A stretch of 64,000 nucleotides of DNA, from the NCBI GenBank assembly GCA_947462335.1, contig OX381715.1:45940012-46004011 (forward strand), written 5' to 3'. Under the pieces are notes generated by a model. That model had not been told where the DNA came from, made no database searches, and saw nothing but the letters and a program-made list of their open reading frames with translations. The stretch is from Harmothoe impar. Taxonomy: Eukaryota > Annelida > Polychaeta > Phyllodocida > Polynoidae. Below, piece by piece: positions 1-11,710 of this stretch; the stretch's first letter is position 1, and each line of letters begins with the position of its first letter. A program made the position numbers and the translations under genes.

Positions 1-479
1 CGGAATTATTTCTTCAAATACACTGTATATCAATGGGTGAGCGATATGACACAATGGTGTGAGCGATATAACAACAAATATAATGATATAACCCAAACGT
101 TTAGCCAGTTTTAGGCCCCTGTTTACCATACGGTTGCAATTGACATTTAATTTTTTTCTCCATTTTTTAAATTTTAAACTATTTTCTTCAAAACTGTATA
201 TAAAAATGGTTCTTAATTACTGTGGACTAGAGTGGTGAGGAACATTTTGGTAATATCGTCACTAGGTGTGCCATATTACCCATATTTACCCTAGTAAGAA
301 TGTCAAAAATGCCATAAATCTTACTAAAAATTAAATTTAAAAAAATCTAAGAAAAAATAGGGTCGGCCCCAAAAAACAGAGGTTCGGTCGGGACACTGGA
401 ATGCAACTATATTTGGCTCACCTACAGTGTTTCACTGTAGGACAATACACAATCATGATTGCAGCGCACAACCATGGAT
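1..479. other. AT-rich DNA, nothing recognised
   Basis: I see no gene, tandem array or clear inverted repeat. A short G/C patch near 360-400 resembles the internal part of the MITE at 24560-24807, so it may be a worn fragment of that family. Confidence 0.4.
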
Positions 480-1070
480 AGACAAGAAGGGCCCCAGACG
501 GGTATAATCGACAAGTCATCAAGGCCATTCCTTAGGATCGACAAGTGACATAGCAGTTAAATGACAAGCGACAGATGGCATTCCTTAAATTTGACCAATG
601 ACACAGTGATTAGCGACAAAAAAAAGCAAAAATTCTGCTTAAGTTTAGGGTGGGGTTGGTGTGTGAGAACCCTATTGGAACTTGTAGATTTCAGCATCCG
701 TGGTCAGTGCTTCTATACGCTGACTTTGTCACCAGTGATGGAAACTCAGGGTAAAGAAGCGCTGACCATGTCACCAGTGCTGCCCCAGAGGTGCTACCCT
801 GCCTACCAGTGAGTTGATATCCGGAATCAACCCCCCCCCACCTCTCGATGTGAGGGGCAGGTAGTAGATGGGTATCCGGAATACCGCCCCCCCTGGCTGG
901 GGCCCAGATGGGTCTAAAGCGACATGGCCACCTGGGCTGTTTTCCAGGCAACCTGGTGACCATGCTATAGCATAAAAGGTGTAAAAAAGTGACTTTTCGA
1001 CCTGGGGCCCTTAATTTCGGTGACTTTCCGACCTGAGGGAGGAACCCCTCTGCACCCACCTGGCTTTAGG
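480..1070 (+). repeat. Dispersed repeat rich in GACAAG and GCGACC words, copy 1
   Basis: The stretch alternates short GACAAGTGACA-like words with 'gcgac..' words. Its right half (about 897-1060: aagcgacatgg, gacttttcgacctg, ttcggtgactttc, cccctctgcaccc) matches 5345-5545 in order and orientation. The pair is therefore a dispersed repeat. The 83- and 122-codon open frames here have no recognisable domain and are taken as accidental. Confidence 0.55.
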
Positions 1071-2768
1071 CCCGTGCACACCCCACAGGCCCCACAGGCC
1101 CATGGAACACAGGCCCCCTGCCCACCGGCCCTCCGGATGTAGGGCCACCTGCCTTCATGCCACCCTGACTACAGCCCCTGGCCTGTAGGCACGTCCATTT
1201 CATATGTCCACAACCCATTATCAGGCGCATGGCAAGCAGTTTCAAAGTAGGGGGGACTGAGGGGTATTTTGACCCTTTTTGACCCTTTTCACTTGACCTT
1301 TTTTGATTTGACCTTTTTTTGGGGTTGGTCAAAAGTGGGGGGAGACGTGTCCCTCCTGCCCCCCCCGGTTGCCAGGCCCCTGAAATTATCTCATTCAAAT
1401 TCCTCACGTCCAACAGTATCTCTTAGAAATGATACATGTATGTTCAACCCCCATCCTCCCGTCCAACCCCCTCCCTCACGTCCAACCCCCTCCCTCACGT
1501 GCACTACCACCTCCTCACGTCCACTACTATCCCCCTGTGTTAGTGGGGACCTTCATGAACGGGGCATGAAGGAGTAGAATAACTTTATCCGGATCCTTCC
1601 AAAATACCAATGGGCATACCGGATTTGTAAAAGGCAACAAAACTTGAGAGGTTACGTGGTGAACTACTGTGATCAGTCACTAATGAAAAATAAAAAAGTA
1701 AAAGTAAAAGCGCCTAAACCTAGAGTATATATATATATATAGGAAAAAGTATGAAGCTAAAACCATGCAAGGGGACTTTACCCCCGGTGAAAAGGGATTC
1801 CCTTAGAGAGGCCCTGACATGATATTTTGGGTATTCATATTCGTGGGCTCTTGGATAGAGACTGGTCAAACATCCCTCATTTTGCATGTATGGAGTAGGA
1901 CAAACCAACCCACGCCATGCATGGCCGGGCCAACCACTGCAGGGGGGGGGGGGGGGTGACAGAGCTGCAGCAGGCTTCTCACAACACCTCGCCATGTTGT
2001 GATGTCATCGTAAAGGTGGGAAAGCTGGGGAAGGAGCATCGGAACAGGGGGGGGGGGGGGCAGGGGACACAGGGTTCTAAATTCACTTTAGGAATTTTGA
2101 TTGGTAAACAAAAGTTTTAATCTCATAAAACTGGAATCAAAATTTGATAATGAATCATACCTCGTATGGGATTAGGTATAAATCTGTTTACAATCTGGCG
2201 GTTTGAACTATTATCAGCCTGTCTCATACATTGTACACTAGTTCAAAGAGGCAAGTCATAAAAACGTTGGAACCCCATATTCCGATGGATTAAAAAAAGT
2301 ATAGACTCTACTTGATTCTACTGTTGTGAGAACCCTGTATGCGTTACATCCCACCACCCATCCCCCTCCTCCCCCCCCCCCCCATGGGGGAGAACTCTCA
2401 ACTGTCCATCTCAAAGGACAGGATTAGCATAGGAAAACGCTTTGATATAACACCCAATTTCGGCCCCTCAGGTGACCGGCTTTGTTTTGCCACAGCTTCT
2501 ACCATGTTTAACTATCTACAATGCAGAGCATATTCTGTTGTTCACGGGTACATTAGCTAATAGATATTTGTGGGGTGTAGGGGAGGTGTTGAAGGAGATT
2601 TAAGAAAAAGTATGGGGATTTGTCTTTTTTTGGGGGAGGAGGAAGAAACTAGGTGGTGCAGCCTTATTCATATTAATTTCTCTCACTAGTGGTCGCTATC
2701 TAATACATTCTCTACATACTAGCTACATTAGCCTACATAGGTAATAGTCTAGATATCAGGGGGGTGTT
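1071..2768. other. Non-coding stretch with homopolymer runs
   Basis: It holds CCCTCACGTCCAAC-like short repeats (1440-1525), a (TA)n tract near 1727-1741, G runs near 1940 and 2047, and a C run near 2370. Open frames of 67-115 codons lie mostly across these runs and show no domain. No gene seen. Confidence 0.4.
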
Positions 2769-3035
2769 ACCCAGCTAACAAAAAAACGTTTACATTACCA
2801 GGGTTTAACATTTGTAGAAGGTTTGCAAACGTTTGCAAAAACGTATATAGAACGTTTTTTTCACGTGAAAACGTTGACACTAAATAACGTTTTTATAACG
2901 TTACTGCCAAACGTTTGTAAATAACGTTATATGACCATTTGTCTAACATTTTTCCATAGGGAAAAAAACATGACGTTAGGTATGAATAAGTAACAAATCT
3001 AGTGTAAAATCTGACCAAAAGTCAAGGCAGCTTGC

Positions 3036-3106
3036 TCTGAGATTTGAACCCGGGATCTTAGGATTACAAGACAACTGGTTTCACCATTATACTATTGAAT
3101 CTGTAG
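3036..3106 (-). repeat. tRNA-derived SINE-like segment
   Basis: The minus strand shows an A-box-like TAGTATAATGGTGA and, 33 bp later, a perfect B box GGTTCAAATC preceded by CCCG, the arrangement of a tRNA gene. The cloverleaf ends do not pair convincingly and there is no terminator, so a tRNA-derived retroposon head is more likely than a working tRNA. Confidence 0.5.
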
Positions 3107-3549
3107 TGGCTGATTACATAGGAACTTAGATGTATCCCGTATGTGCTAGCTCTCCTATAGCTGCGCAGAGTGCAATCTTAATTTATAATCTTCCATCTTA
3201 AAATCGAATCTAAATGCATAGTTCCCCTACCACCTAGTGTCACGGACCCTCTCAGAAAATAAGAAAAAAATAGGAAGGTCCCGAGCGTATATTTAACCAC
3301 TTATACTCCGCTCAGGTGTTGGGTCTATTGTTCCTACTGAATGATGTAGGCTACATATACTAGGACAGGCATTTACGTTTTCTTGACGTTAAGTAAAGAC
3401 TCTTGTTATATGGAACTAAGAACAAAATGAAATTGTTAATTTTGTCTCATGTTAAAAAAAACAAAATGTAGAATTAAAAGTATGTTTATAAAGAAACTGT
3501 TTCATAATGAGAAGCAAACAAAAATGTGTACCCTAACTGGGAAAAAAAC

Positions 3550-3602
3550 CCAGTAGACCAGGACTTGAATGCTGACGCTCTATCCATTTAGCTACAGAGC
3601 TG
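3550..3602 (-). repeat. tRNA-like segment
   Basis: The minus strand reads TAGCTAAATGGATAGAGC (good A box), then an ATTCAAGTCC B-box variant, as in many tRNA-derived SINEs. It lies in the same 2.1-kb element as the segment at 3036-3106. The B box is weak and the 3' half is cut short, so no functional tRNA is claimed. Confidence 0.4.
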
Positions 3603-3765
3603 GCTATAACATAATGCATTGTACAAGACTAGTATTTAATGTTTGTAAATCAAAATAGTAGGTTTGAATCCCTGACTGAACCCAAAATCGTTTTTTAGAA
3701 AAAAAACCCATTAATTTACCATTAGAGGTACACAATGCTATACATGACGGAGTATATTAAAGGTA

Positions 3766-3840
3766 GAAAACCTCCTTGGAGCTGTAGTACTTGCAATGAA
3801 ATCCCTTTACTGCAAATACTACAGCTCCAAGGAGGTTTTC
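3766..3840. repeat. Near-perfect 75-bp hairpin
   Basis: The arms GAAAACCTCCTTGGAGCTGT and ACAGCTCCAAGGAGGTTTTC are exact reverse complements and continue nearly perfectly towards a short loop near 3800. It is a compact foldback repeat inside the 2.1-kb element. Confidence 0.75.
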
Positions 3841-3876
3841 CATCACAAGGTTTGAGTGACCTGCTCTGTAATACAT

Positions 3877-4010
3877 TAGGGACCTTTAGCAAACCCAACG
3901 TAGCCCAATAAAAGCAGACGTAGGCACTTTTACGTGCATTGGTAGCAATGGTAAAGACCTACGTTATGTCCACGTTTTATGAGATTTTATGTGGTTGCTA
4001 AAGGTCCCTA
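3877..4010. mobile_element. 134-bp MITE, TIR TAGGGACCTTTAGCAA
   Basis: The ends TAGGGACCTTTAGCAA and TTGCTAAAGGTCCCTA are exact reverse complements and begin and end with TA, consistent with a TA target duplication. A second right-half-like sequence (ccacgtttta ... gtggttgctaaaggtc) follows at about 4105-4157, so part of the element is duplicated. Confidence 0.65.
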
Positions 4011-4170
4011 TTAAATGCAGACGTATCCTATCCTTTCAGCACTGCTACGTCTGAGTTTTCTAAGCTTTTACGTCCCCTACTAGTAGGCTCTGGTGAAACC
4101 TGCTTTACGTCCACGTTTTACATTGTTTTATGAGCCTTCACGTGGTTGCTAAAGGTCAGTAATGTACAGA

Positions 4171-4236
4171 CGACATGGCTGTGTGGTCCAAGCACTGGTA
4201 CATGAGTCTTACCATCATAGGTTCGAGTCTTGGGTA
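4171..4236 (+). repeat. tRNA-like segment
   Basis: A TGGCTGTGTGGTCCAAG A-box-like stretch is followed by a perfect B box GGTTCGAGTC at 4220-4229. The spacing suits a tRNA-derived SINE head. It is the third tRNA-like piece within the same AACGTT-rich element. Confidence 0.4.
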
Positions 4237-4310
4237 TTTGGGTGACTTTTAGTGTATACGTAACAACGATGGTCACCCAAACCATCTCCTAACTTTTTCC
4301 AAACCTATTG

Positions 4311-4723
4311 CAGGGATGCCAAGTGTTACGATTTTTTCGTAATTTTACGATTTTTGACCCCTATTACGCCCATTACGATTTTAACCATCAAATTACGATT
4401 TTCAAGCATCTCTGCTGACGTATGGAATAATAGCCTTCACACATACTCAAAATTTGATTAAAACTAGATTTTTGTTAGTCAAACAGGTGTAGAATTATAA
4501 CATTGCACATTGAGGAGCAAAAACAATCAATTAATCATTTATCATGAGCCAGACTACAACTTTACAGAGTCATTAAAATCCATTCATGCATCATGCTGAC
4601 CCTTCAAAAATGTAATTATGTTGTTACGATTTTTGTTACGATTTCAGTCAAAAATTGTTACGATTTTGGGGTCCAAAAATCGTAAGAAATACGATTTTGG
4701 GGTGGGGTAACTTGGCATCCCTG
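4311..4723. mobile_element. 413-bp MITE, TIR CAGGGATGCCAAG
   Basis: Termini CAGGGATGCCAAG and CTTGGCATCCCTG are perfect inverted repeats. CTATTG occurs directly outside both ends (4305-4310 and 4724-4729). The interior is packed with TTACGATTTT words near both ends. The CAGGG start suggests hAT affinity, although a clean 8-bp duplication is not seen. Confidence 0.7.
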
Positions 4724-5229
4724 CTATTGCAAATGTTTTCTAAACGTTTTCTAGACGTTTATAATACGTTCTAAAGAAAATTTTTGGTTAACCTTTATCC
4801 CAACGTTTTCCTCCAAACCATGTAGGAACGTTTGCAAACGTTTGGAAAACGTTTGTTGTTAGCTGGGTAGGGGCCTGAGGCCCCCCGGAAAATCCCTAAA
4901 AATTTAATCTTCTGGATTGACAAGGTCAGTAAATTCCATATTTTTCGGAATATCATGTAGGGGCCTAATCTGTTTGAAACCACTTTGTAAGCGCCAATTT
5001 AATAGGCAAATTACTAATTTTCCGTTGGCCTTTGGGGCCACAGGCCACAGGCCCCCTCAGTGACCCCCTATAGATGAACATCGTGTTTTCCTTACTGATA
5101 GGCCTATTGGACATGGGCATTTAGATCTTAAAATTGATATGTGACATGGGGACCCTCCCCCCCCCCCCACCAAGGGTCCCCCATAAATTTTAATGAGATA
5201 CTGGGTAACTGTTACGTGTAGGGCTTATT

Positions 5230-5545
5230 AGTAGGCCTATTTTTAAAGTCAAAGCTTATAGTGACAAATTGACAAGAGATTTTTGGTAGTGACAACTGAC
5301 AAGTCCATTTCTTATAATGGACAAGTTCTGGGACGAGTGAGTGGCTGCAGATGGGTCAAAAGCGACCTGGCGAAGTGGGGTGTTTTCTAAGTGACCTAGC
5401 GACCTGGTAAAATAATTTAAGCGACCTTTTGGAAAAGTTTGACTATAGGATAAATGGTCTAAAAAAGCGACTTTGTGACATGGGATCGTTTATTTCGGCA
5501 ACTTTCGGACCTGAGGGGCGGACCCCTCTGCACCCCCAAGTGACA
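5230..5545 (+). repeat. Dispersed repeat, copy 2 of 480-1070
   Basis: Like copy 1 it opens with GACAA/GTGACA words and passes into aagcgacctggcg, gacctggtaaaa, ttcggcaactttcggacctgagg and cccctctgcaccc. The order is the same as in 897-1060 and the two are clearly diverged. Confidence 0.55.
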
Positions 5546-6931
5546 TGGGACGCCCCCCACCCCCACCCCTGTCTGGGGCCCTACAAACGTGTTGTTAGCC
5601 CTCCACCCCTCTCCACCTACCCTAGTGACGTAACCGCGCTCTACACAGTGACCTCCCTCAGCAAGCCGAAGCACATGCATGCATGTCTATACCGTTAAAC
5701 CTACAGGTAAGGCTCTGTCACTCGGCCTTTGGCTTTGGCACTGTCAATTCCGATACTACTCTTTCACTCCACCTACACTGTCCTTTCTCCATCCTCACTC
5801 CAGCGACATGTGGCCCTCTCCCAATAGGCCCAAGACCTACTTAACTTCAGCTCAAGCACCAAACGCAACAAATTTGCGGCGGTGGATCACCGGCTTAGCC
5901 GTATCAGGACGGTTTGTAGACTGATCTTGTACCATCCCACCCCGATCCCACCCCGGGCTTCCCACGCGTCAACTCCCGGCATCAACCCCGCCCCGGGCCC
6001 CACTAGACTCGTAGCCTACATTCAGTCACCAAGTCTGTCTTCGCCCCGATTCTATATGCCTATAGCAGGGATGTGGAGTTGGAGTTGGAGGTACGAGTCT
6101 AAGCTAAGCCTGGGCAGATTATTCTTGTCGCTAGTCACACTTACAAGAGTCAGATTGTAATGCGGCAATCTATCTCTTACATGGTACCCCGGACCGGGGA
6201 GAACTACTTGCCATGTGCGCGGATCTGTCAGATTTTCTAACTTTTTAGAGAGACCTTGTCACCTACTTATCTGGCCATAATCTACTTTAGACAAGATTCA
6301 TTTGTCAATATCTAACCTAAAATGGGTCATGATAATTGTAGAACAGCCTCTGGCGACTTTGACATCTAGCCTTGTTTGTAAACAACATTTTGAAATCTCA
6401 ACTGCCATGGCCGAAATTGTAGTCCAAATTTAGCTAAATATTTGTCATTTATAACCTCTATTGTGGCATATTTAGTTAGAATATAGTATTCTCAGTTGAT
6501 TTCAATCGAGATTGCTTCCTATTTAGTGAAGCATTCTAGCTTTATAGCTGTAAAACAGGCGGACTACATTTTGTAATGTATGTGCACACAGACTTCGCTG
6601 TAAAAGGTCGCGTGAGGATACACCCACCATGTGAAGTGGTCCATAATGACCGAGTCAAGTCCCGCATTTGAGTTGACGAGGTTGCCCGGATGGTCGCTAG
6701 TCACTGTGTAGTTTGTAGCATATTAGGGCCCTGCACATGGTCATGGGCGATATTACAGGACGGATCAGGTTCCACTTTTTTTAACCAGAAAATAAAGCTA
6801 AATCAAGTACCATAGATATTAATTATAGCATAATTTGAATGACAAATACCTAGACATCATGCCTACATGTAACAGAACAGTGGATGTCAAACCATATCAC
6901 AGATCAGATAGGATATAAATTCAGTACCTAC
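5546..6931. other. Unassigned stretch
   Basis: C-rich, ORF-bearing DNA to about 6150, then AT-rich DNA. Overlapping frames of 60-92 codons on both strands have no recognisable domain. No exon or repeat boundary could be supported. Confidence 0.35.
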
Positions 6932-7050
6932 CTCATTTCTGTCCTGTCTGCCATAATGAGGTTCCTCTGTGGGGCACCAGTGAAGCTCCAGGCAGATGCT
7001 CAGCTGAGGAATGTGCTTGGAGATAGAAATTGATCTTGCCTTGCATGGGT
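6932..7050 (-). CDS. Orphan exon-like segment (unknown protein)
   Basis: Minus strand: an acceptor-like ctaacccctag is followed by a 39-codon open frame that ends at a good donor, AATGAG|gtaggt. The frame reads through SISKHIPQLSICLELHWC and ends in HYGRQDRNE. Both splice-site contexts are plausible and the peptide looks protein-like, but I do not recognise the family. The opposite strand is also open here (starting MRFLCGAPVKLQADAQ), so a coding relic of a transposon is possible. No partner exon was found nearby. Confidence 0.25.
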
Positions 7051-7678
7051 CTAGGGGTTAGACATTATGCCTAACACATTAGAGAACTTTTATCTAACCA
7101 TTAGCCAAAACCGATAACTAGGAAAAACTAGCGATTTCTCCCAATGTATATTAGAAATACCAACTTAGATTTTTTTCTGTGTACAGGCTCGCAGACTGTT
7201 CGACAGATTGGCGGTTCGACAGAATTTCCGAGATTCGGGGACTATTGGACAGGACAGTTCGCCAGATTTTGTTTTTCAGCAAGACTACTCGACAGATTTC
7301 ACGTACACATATTTATTTCATGGTGAATACGGTCTATCAATGTTAAAGCAATGGGATGGCCGTTCCTACGGGAGCGTGCAATGACCCTAGGCTGTATTGC
7401 ATTTCTATATAGAGATATGGCAAAAGCCCAATTATCTTTCACACAATTGATACAGGAATACTCACTATATCCAAATATCAACAATATAGGCCTTCATGTA
7501 TTATTATTTTGAGAATCACATTGATAGTTTTCATTTCCATTTGTCACATTTTGCTTAACGATATAGCTTAGCTTAACATCTAAAGAGTATTTCAGAACTT
7601 CATGTCAGAATTACAATAGGCATTTATGTATAGGTATCCAACTTGAAAAACGTAATCTGTCGAATGTGGAATATTAAG

Positions 7679-7779
7679 GGAATAATACATGAATAAGCAA
7701 ACACGAGGGCTGGTTATCCATGGCTCGAGGCGCAGGCAAGTGTCTTAGACATGGATAACCAGCCCTTTATTATTATTCC
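7679..7779. repeat. Foldback element with 16-17 bp perfect arms
   Basis: GGGCTGGTTATCCATG at about 7707-7722 is the exact reverse complement of CATGGATAACCAGCCC at 7750-7765. Outer arms GGAATAATA and TATTATTATTCC extend the pairing. The loop is about 27 bp. Confidence 0.7.
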
Positions 7780-8224
7780 GTTTCTACCACAGATATAATA
7801 TTCAAAGAAAAAAAGAATCAGATTGATTTCACCCTAAAACTTGCGTTTTTAATGAAAACCCACCATGTGACGTCATAGCAGTGCGATTATCCACTGCTAA
7901 TGCACGGTTGTTATCAAGTTTAGGCACTGGTTTTGAGTGCTTAAAGTATGTACCCGGAATGAGTCGCGAATCACTGGGGAAGGGGAGTACTAGGATCAGC
8001 CCTATGTCACTGCTAGGATCGGCCTGTCTGAAACAACACAATTCCATTTGCCTCAGCAACAATGCATGGTGGCAAATATATACATGACTGTACATATCAA
8101 CGTGAAACATGGATACAAGATAAGCTGGCTGGATGCCTACCGGGCCTGTCGCAACAAGTTGGACCAGGTCCATATCAAAGTTATCAAGGTGTATCCTTAC
8201 TTTGCAGGATGTTGCTGATGTCAC

Positions 8225-10820
8225 TATACATGGGTCCCCAAATAATTGACTTGTCGCCGCATCGATATTCAGCAAAAGGGCCGTGTCGCCATGTCGATTT
8301 TTAGCTACTGCTTTATGGTCTATTTCACTGTATCCATCGATTTTCAAAGGGCCATGTCGCTCGTGTCGATTTTTAAAAGGGCCGTGTCGGTGGTGTCAAT
8401 TCTTAACCCCTGATGTAATTCTTCTGCACTACTGAACACAATAACAGCAGAACAGACTAGACCCACAGAGGTAGCTACAAATCACAATGTACTGCGTTTA
8501 TTTTGGGTTGAACCAAAAACTCTGGCAGGTAGTTTGGTGGGCTGGATCAGCCTGCGACCTTCCGAAGAGATTACACAGTGACCTCCTCCGGAGGATGTAT
8601 AGACTTAAAGACTGACCTCTAAAGATGGTGGTCTGCATTTATACAAGTGCCTAGAATAGCACGGGATCATAATATTCAGCCTTCTTTCCAAACAGTAGGG
8701 TATACCAAAAGGATATAGTATATAGCGTCCGGAGAGTGGGACACAGATACTCTATGCTGTGGGTGTTGGGGATAGACGGCGATAAGGCCCGCAATAATGA
8801 GGCATAACGCAGGGTTAGGGCCGGTATTGTGAGGACGCACAGAACCTGGGGTCATATGTGTAGCTTTAAACATTAGGGGCCTAGTTAGAGAATTGATATT
8901 ATCGATATTTGACCACACACGGGGGCATAGTGTCTATATACAAGTATGGTATGGTGTAAGGGTATAGGGGAGTCACCTGCGGATGAATACTTTATCAATG
9001 TATGGTCATGTAACACACAGCTCAGGCGTGTACATTAATGTATGTATGTATGTATGTATGTATGTATGTATGTATGTATGTATGTATGTATGTATGTATG
9101 TATGTATGTATGTATGTATGTATGTATGTATGTATGTATGTATGTATAGGGAGGAGAGCCTACATGGCATGGGAGCCGCCATTTTCTATCTGTCCCCTGA
9201 CTCAGAGCAGTGCATTGTGGGGAAATATGTTATGAGCCACTGTTCACACCTAGGAACAATGGCCACAGATAGCACTGATAACATTGATGTGTGGCATCCT
9301 ACCCCTATCTTAATCACCTTAATCACCTCCCCATTGTCTCAAGTGTGAAGTGAGGGACTTAGCCTGATTGGGAGACAATGCATTGAATACACTCTGACTG
9401 TCATGACATGTGGTCACCAACTGAGGTGTTAATGCTCTATTTCTCTGAGATTCAAGATATTCATATTGCTGTAAGCTTATTTAATTAAAGGCTATTTAAT
9501 GGGGAAAAGATTGATCTAATTTATACAGAAGATAAACATATAGTAAATGAGAGAGAACCCTCCAAAGTAAATTTCACAAAGAGGGAAAATGGACGCTTGA
9601 CACACGACTACCTGAGCCCCCTGGTCCATGCCTCTAGAACCTGCATAGCATCTCCCCCGTATACCTTTCATGTAAATTATATTTATGTTTATTACTAGGT
9701 GGTGTGACAGAAAATCTGGAAAATGAGAATTCTCACATTGTTGATATGTTGATATGTTTATGTCATTAAGTATCATCTCATTAATCCATCTTTCCCCTGC
9801 TCTCAGCAACATGCATCCAGGAAGTCTACATGTGGTATATGTGAAAATATTGTGAAAACGGCTGTGCCAATGGTCAGATGGTCCCTTCTACCACTGCAGG
9901 TTTGCATTGGAAAACAATACGTCTTGATTGTATGGACATTGAATGCATTATCTGAAAAAAAACTGTTAAAACAAACAAACAAACTACTATGGAGTATAGG
10001 GGTATGATGGCGGCTGTCTTTTCTCATGCATTGCTGGACATTGTCTGCTGGGGCCAATTGAGCTCATACTCTTCCACCACACACTGGGCTCTAATCAGCC
10101 GATATTATATAGAATGTATGTATGGCCTCAAACGGCCGACCCCCCCCCCCCCCCCCCCCCCAGTGGGTGAACGGTGGTGTTGATTGCTGACTGCCAGCAC
10201 CCGCTGTGGGCGACTGGCTTTACCCTCTTTTGCCCCGTTATACAGTACCAGTTTTTCTTGTTGGCCCTATAGGCCAGATATATGACGCCTCCCTCCATTC
10301 AGCAGCTCCTGGACATGCGCTGTGCACTGGGTAGCTATGGCGGCATAACCGCACAACCCGCCAGGGCAATATCTGGCCGACGAAATGGTTTTTGTTGACC
10401 GTTTCTGTTTTGCTAGGTTTAATGCATTACTTTTGTTATTGCATTATTAACCCACATAAAACTAATTTGAAAAGAGGAAATGGCTGACACGCTCCATTCC
10501 ATCGGCCAGAATACAACCGGCTTATGCTAGTAGCGATATCATGAATTAAAGCTGGATGTCCACTAGCCAATAGATTGGTGCCCGTGGGCCATAAAAGCAG
10601 ACACATCTTAAAGCCAGCCATCCACCAGTCCACAAATCAACACGATTGACACGGAAACACAGCCCTTTTAAAATCGATGCGGGCGACATGGCCCCTTTAA
10701 AAGTCGATGGACACAGTCAAATAGACCATAATGCACTAGATAAAAATCGACATGGCAACACAGCCCTTTTGCTAAATATCGATGCGGCGACACAGTCAAT
10801 TATTTAGGGGCCCATGTATA
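8225..10820. mobile_element. 2.6-kb DNA element with ~180-bp inverted ends
   Basis: The left end (8225 to about 8402) and the right end (about 10641-10820) are diverged reverse complements. Shared words in order are TATACATGGG, AATAATTGACT, TGTCGCCGCATCGATATT, GCAAAAGGGC, TGTCGATTTTTA, TATGGTCTATTT and TTTTAAAAGGGC. GTCAC stands directly outside both ends (8220-8224, 10821-10825), which looks like a 5-bp target duplication. The interior holds a tetranucleotide array but no recognisable transposase. The 172-codon minus frame at 7829-8347 runs into the left end and has no known domain. A third partial copy of the end sequence is at 24090-24245. Confidence 0.6.
9038..9148. repeat. (ATGT)n microsatellite
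   Basis: About 27 uninterrupted copies of ATGT. The Met-Tyr-Val-Cys frames through it are artefacts of the repeat. Confidence 0.95.
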
Positions 10821-11049
10821 GTCACCAGAATCAAGTGTCCAACTCAAGGTACATGTGGTCGACTCTAGCCGAATCTACCCTATATCTAATACAACGAAGA
10901 AAACTATTGAATATCTTTTTAAAACAGGTTGATAAACATTGTCAAAGTTATCATGAAGATTGATTCAATATTGACATTAGATGCCAATGTACCACATTAG
11001 ATCAGCTTTCAATGGCCGAGGTTTAATTATGGTCCATACATCATAGGGC

Positions 11050-11318
11050 TGTGTCTTGGGCCAATATAAACGTCTCTGACCGGGTGCCATCTGTGACCGG
11101 CTTGATAGAAAACGGTTTGTTCAGGGCAGATGAATATATAAATGGGCTATACATTGCTGATTTAAAGTGTTACATGTATAGCATCCATTAACCTTTTCAA
11201 CCCATTTATATCATCATATGCCCTCAATAAACCATTTTCTATCAAGCCGGTCAAAGATGGCACCCAGTCAAAGACGGCACCCGCCAACGTTTACATTGGC
11301 CCGATCTCATGAGACACA
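11050..11318. mobile_element. 269-bp foldback MITE with GGTCAAAGA(T/C)G motifs
   Basis: The ends TGTGTCTTGGGCCAATATAA and, on the other strand, TGTGTCTC...GGGCCAATGTAAACGT pair, and so do the inner arms (GACCGGCTTGATAGAAAACGG against its near reverse complement). Related copies or fragments are at 14760-14905, 34850-35094 and 54835-54965, making this a dispersed family. Confidence 0.7.
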
Positions 11319-11466
11319 TCCATAGGTGATTCAATATCAACCAGCAGTTAACCAGCACAGATGGCCTATCAAATTGACGTAACCTTCACATAGTCAAACT
11401 GCAATAGTAATATATGATCAGCTGCTGGTTGGAAAGCTGTGGGGCTTCATGGACCTCACCAGGCCC

Positions 11467-11710
11467 GTGATGGGACGTCAGCTGTGGGGCTGTGATGGGA
11501 CGTCGGCTGTGGGGCTGTGATGGGACGTCGGCTGTGGGGCTGTGATGGGACGTCGGCTGTGGGGCTGTGATGGGACGTCGGCTGTGGGGCTGTGATGGGA
11601 CGTCGGCTGTGGGGCTGTGATGGGACGTCGGCTGTGGGGCTGTGATGGGACGTCGGCTGTGGGGCTGTGATGGGACGTCGGCTGTGGGGCTGTGATGGGA
11701 CGTCAGCTGT
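11467..11710. repeat. 25-bp minisatellite, about 9.7 copies
   Basis: Unit GGGACGTCGGCTGTGGGGCTGTGAT repeated almost without change; the first and last units carry CAGC instead of CGGC. Each unit holds a GACGTC palindrome. Confidence 0.95.

Larger units (their letters stand above)
2770..4867. mobile_element. 2.1-kb AACGTT-rich DNA transposon, TA-flanked, non-autonomous
   Basis: Left end CCCAGCTAACAAAAAAACG is mirrored at the right end, where ...GTTAGCTGGG closes the element; TA lies outside both ends. Both subterminal regions are dense in AACGTTT/AAACGTT words, so they can fold on each other. No transposase is visible. Inside are nested MITEs (3877-4010, 4311-4723), a 75-bp hairpin and at least three tRNA-like segments. 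A short relative with similar ends lies at 30729-30874. The TA duplication and simple inverted ends suggest a Tc1/mariner-like mobiliser, but this is inference. Confidence 0.6.

Noticed and set aside
7829..8347. 172-codon minus-strand frame
   Set aside because: No recognisable domain; it overlaps the terminal repeat of the 2.6-kb element, whose modular text keeps frames open.
8983..9348. 121-codon frame with Met-Tyr-Val-Cys repeats
   Set aside because: Translation of the ATGT microsatellite.
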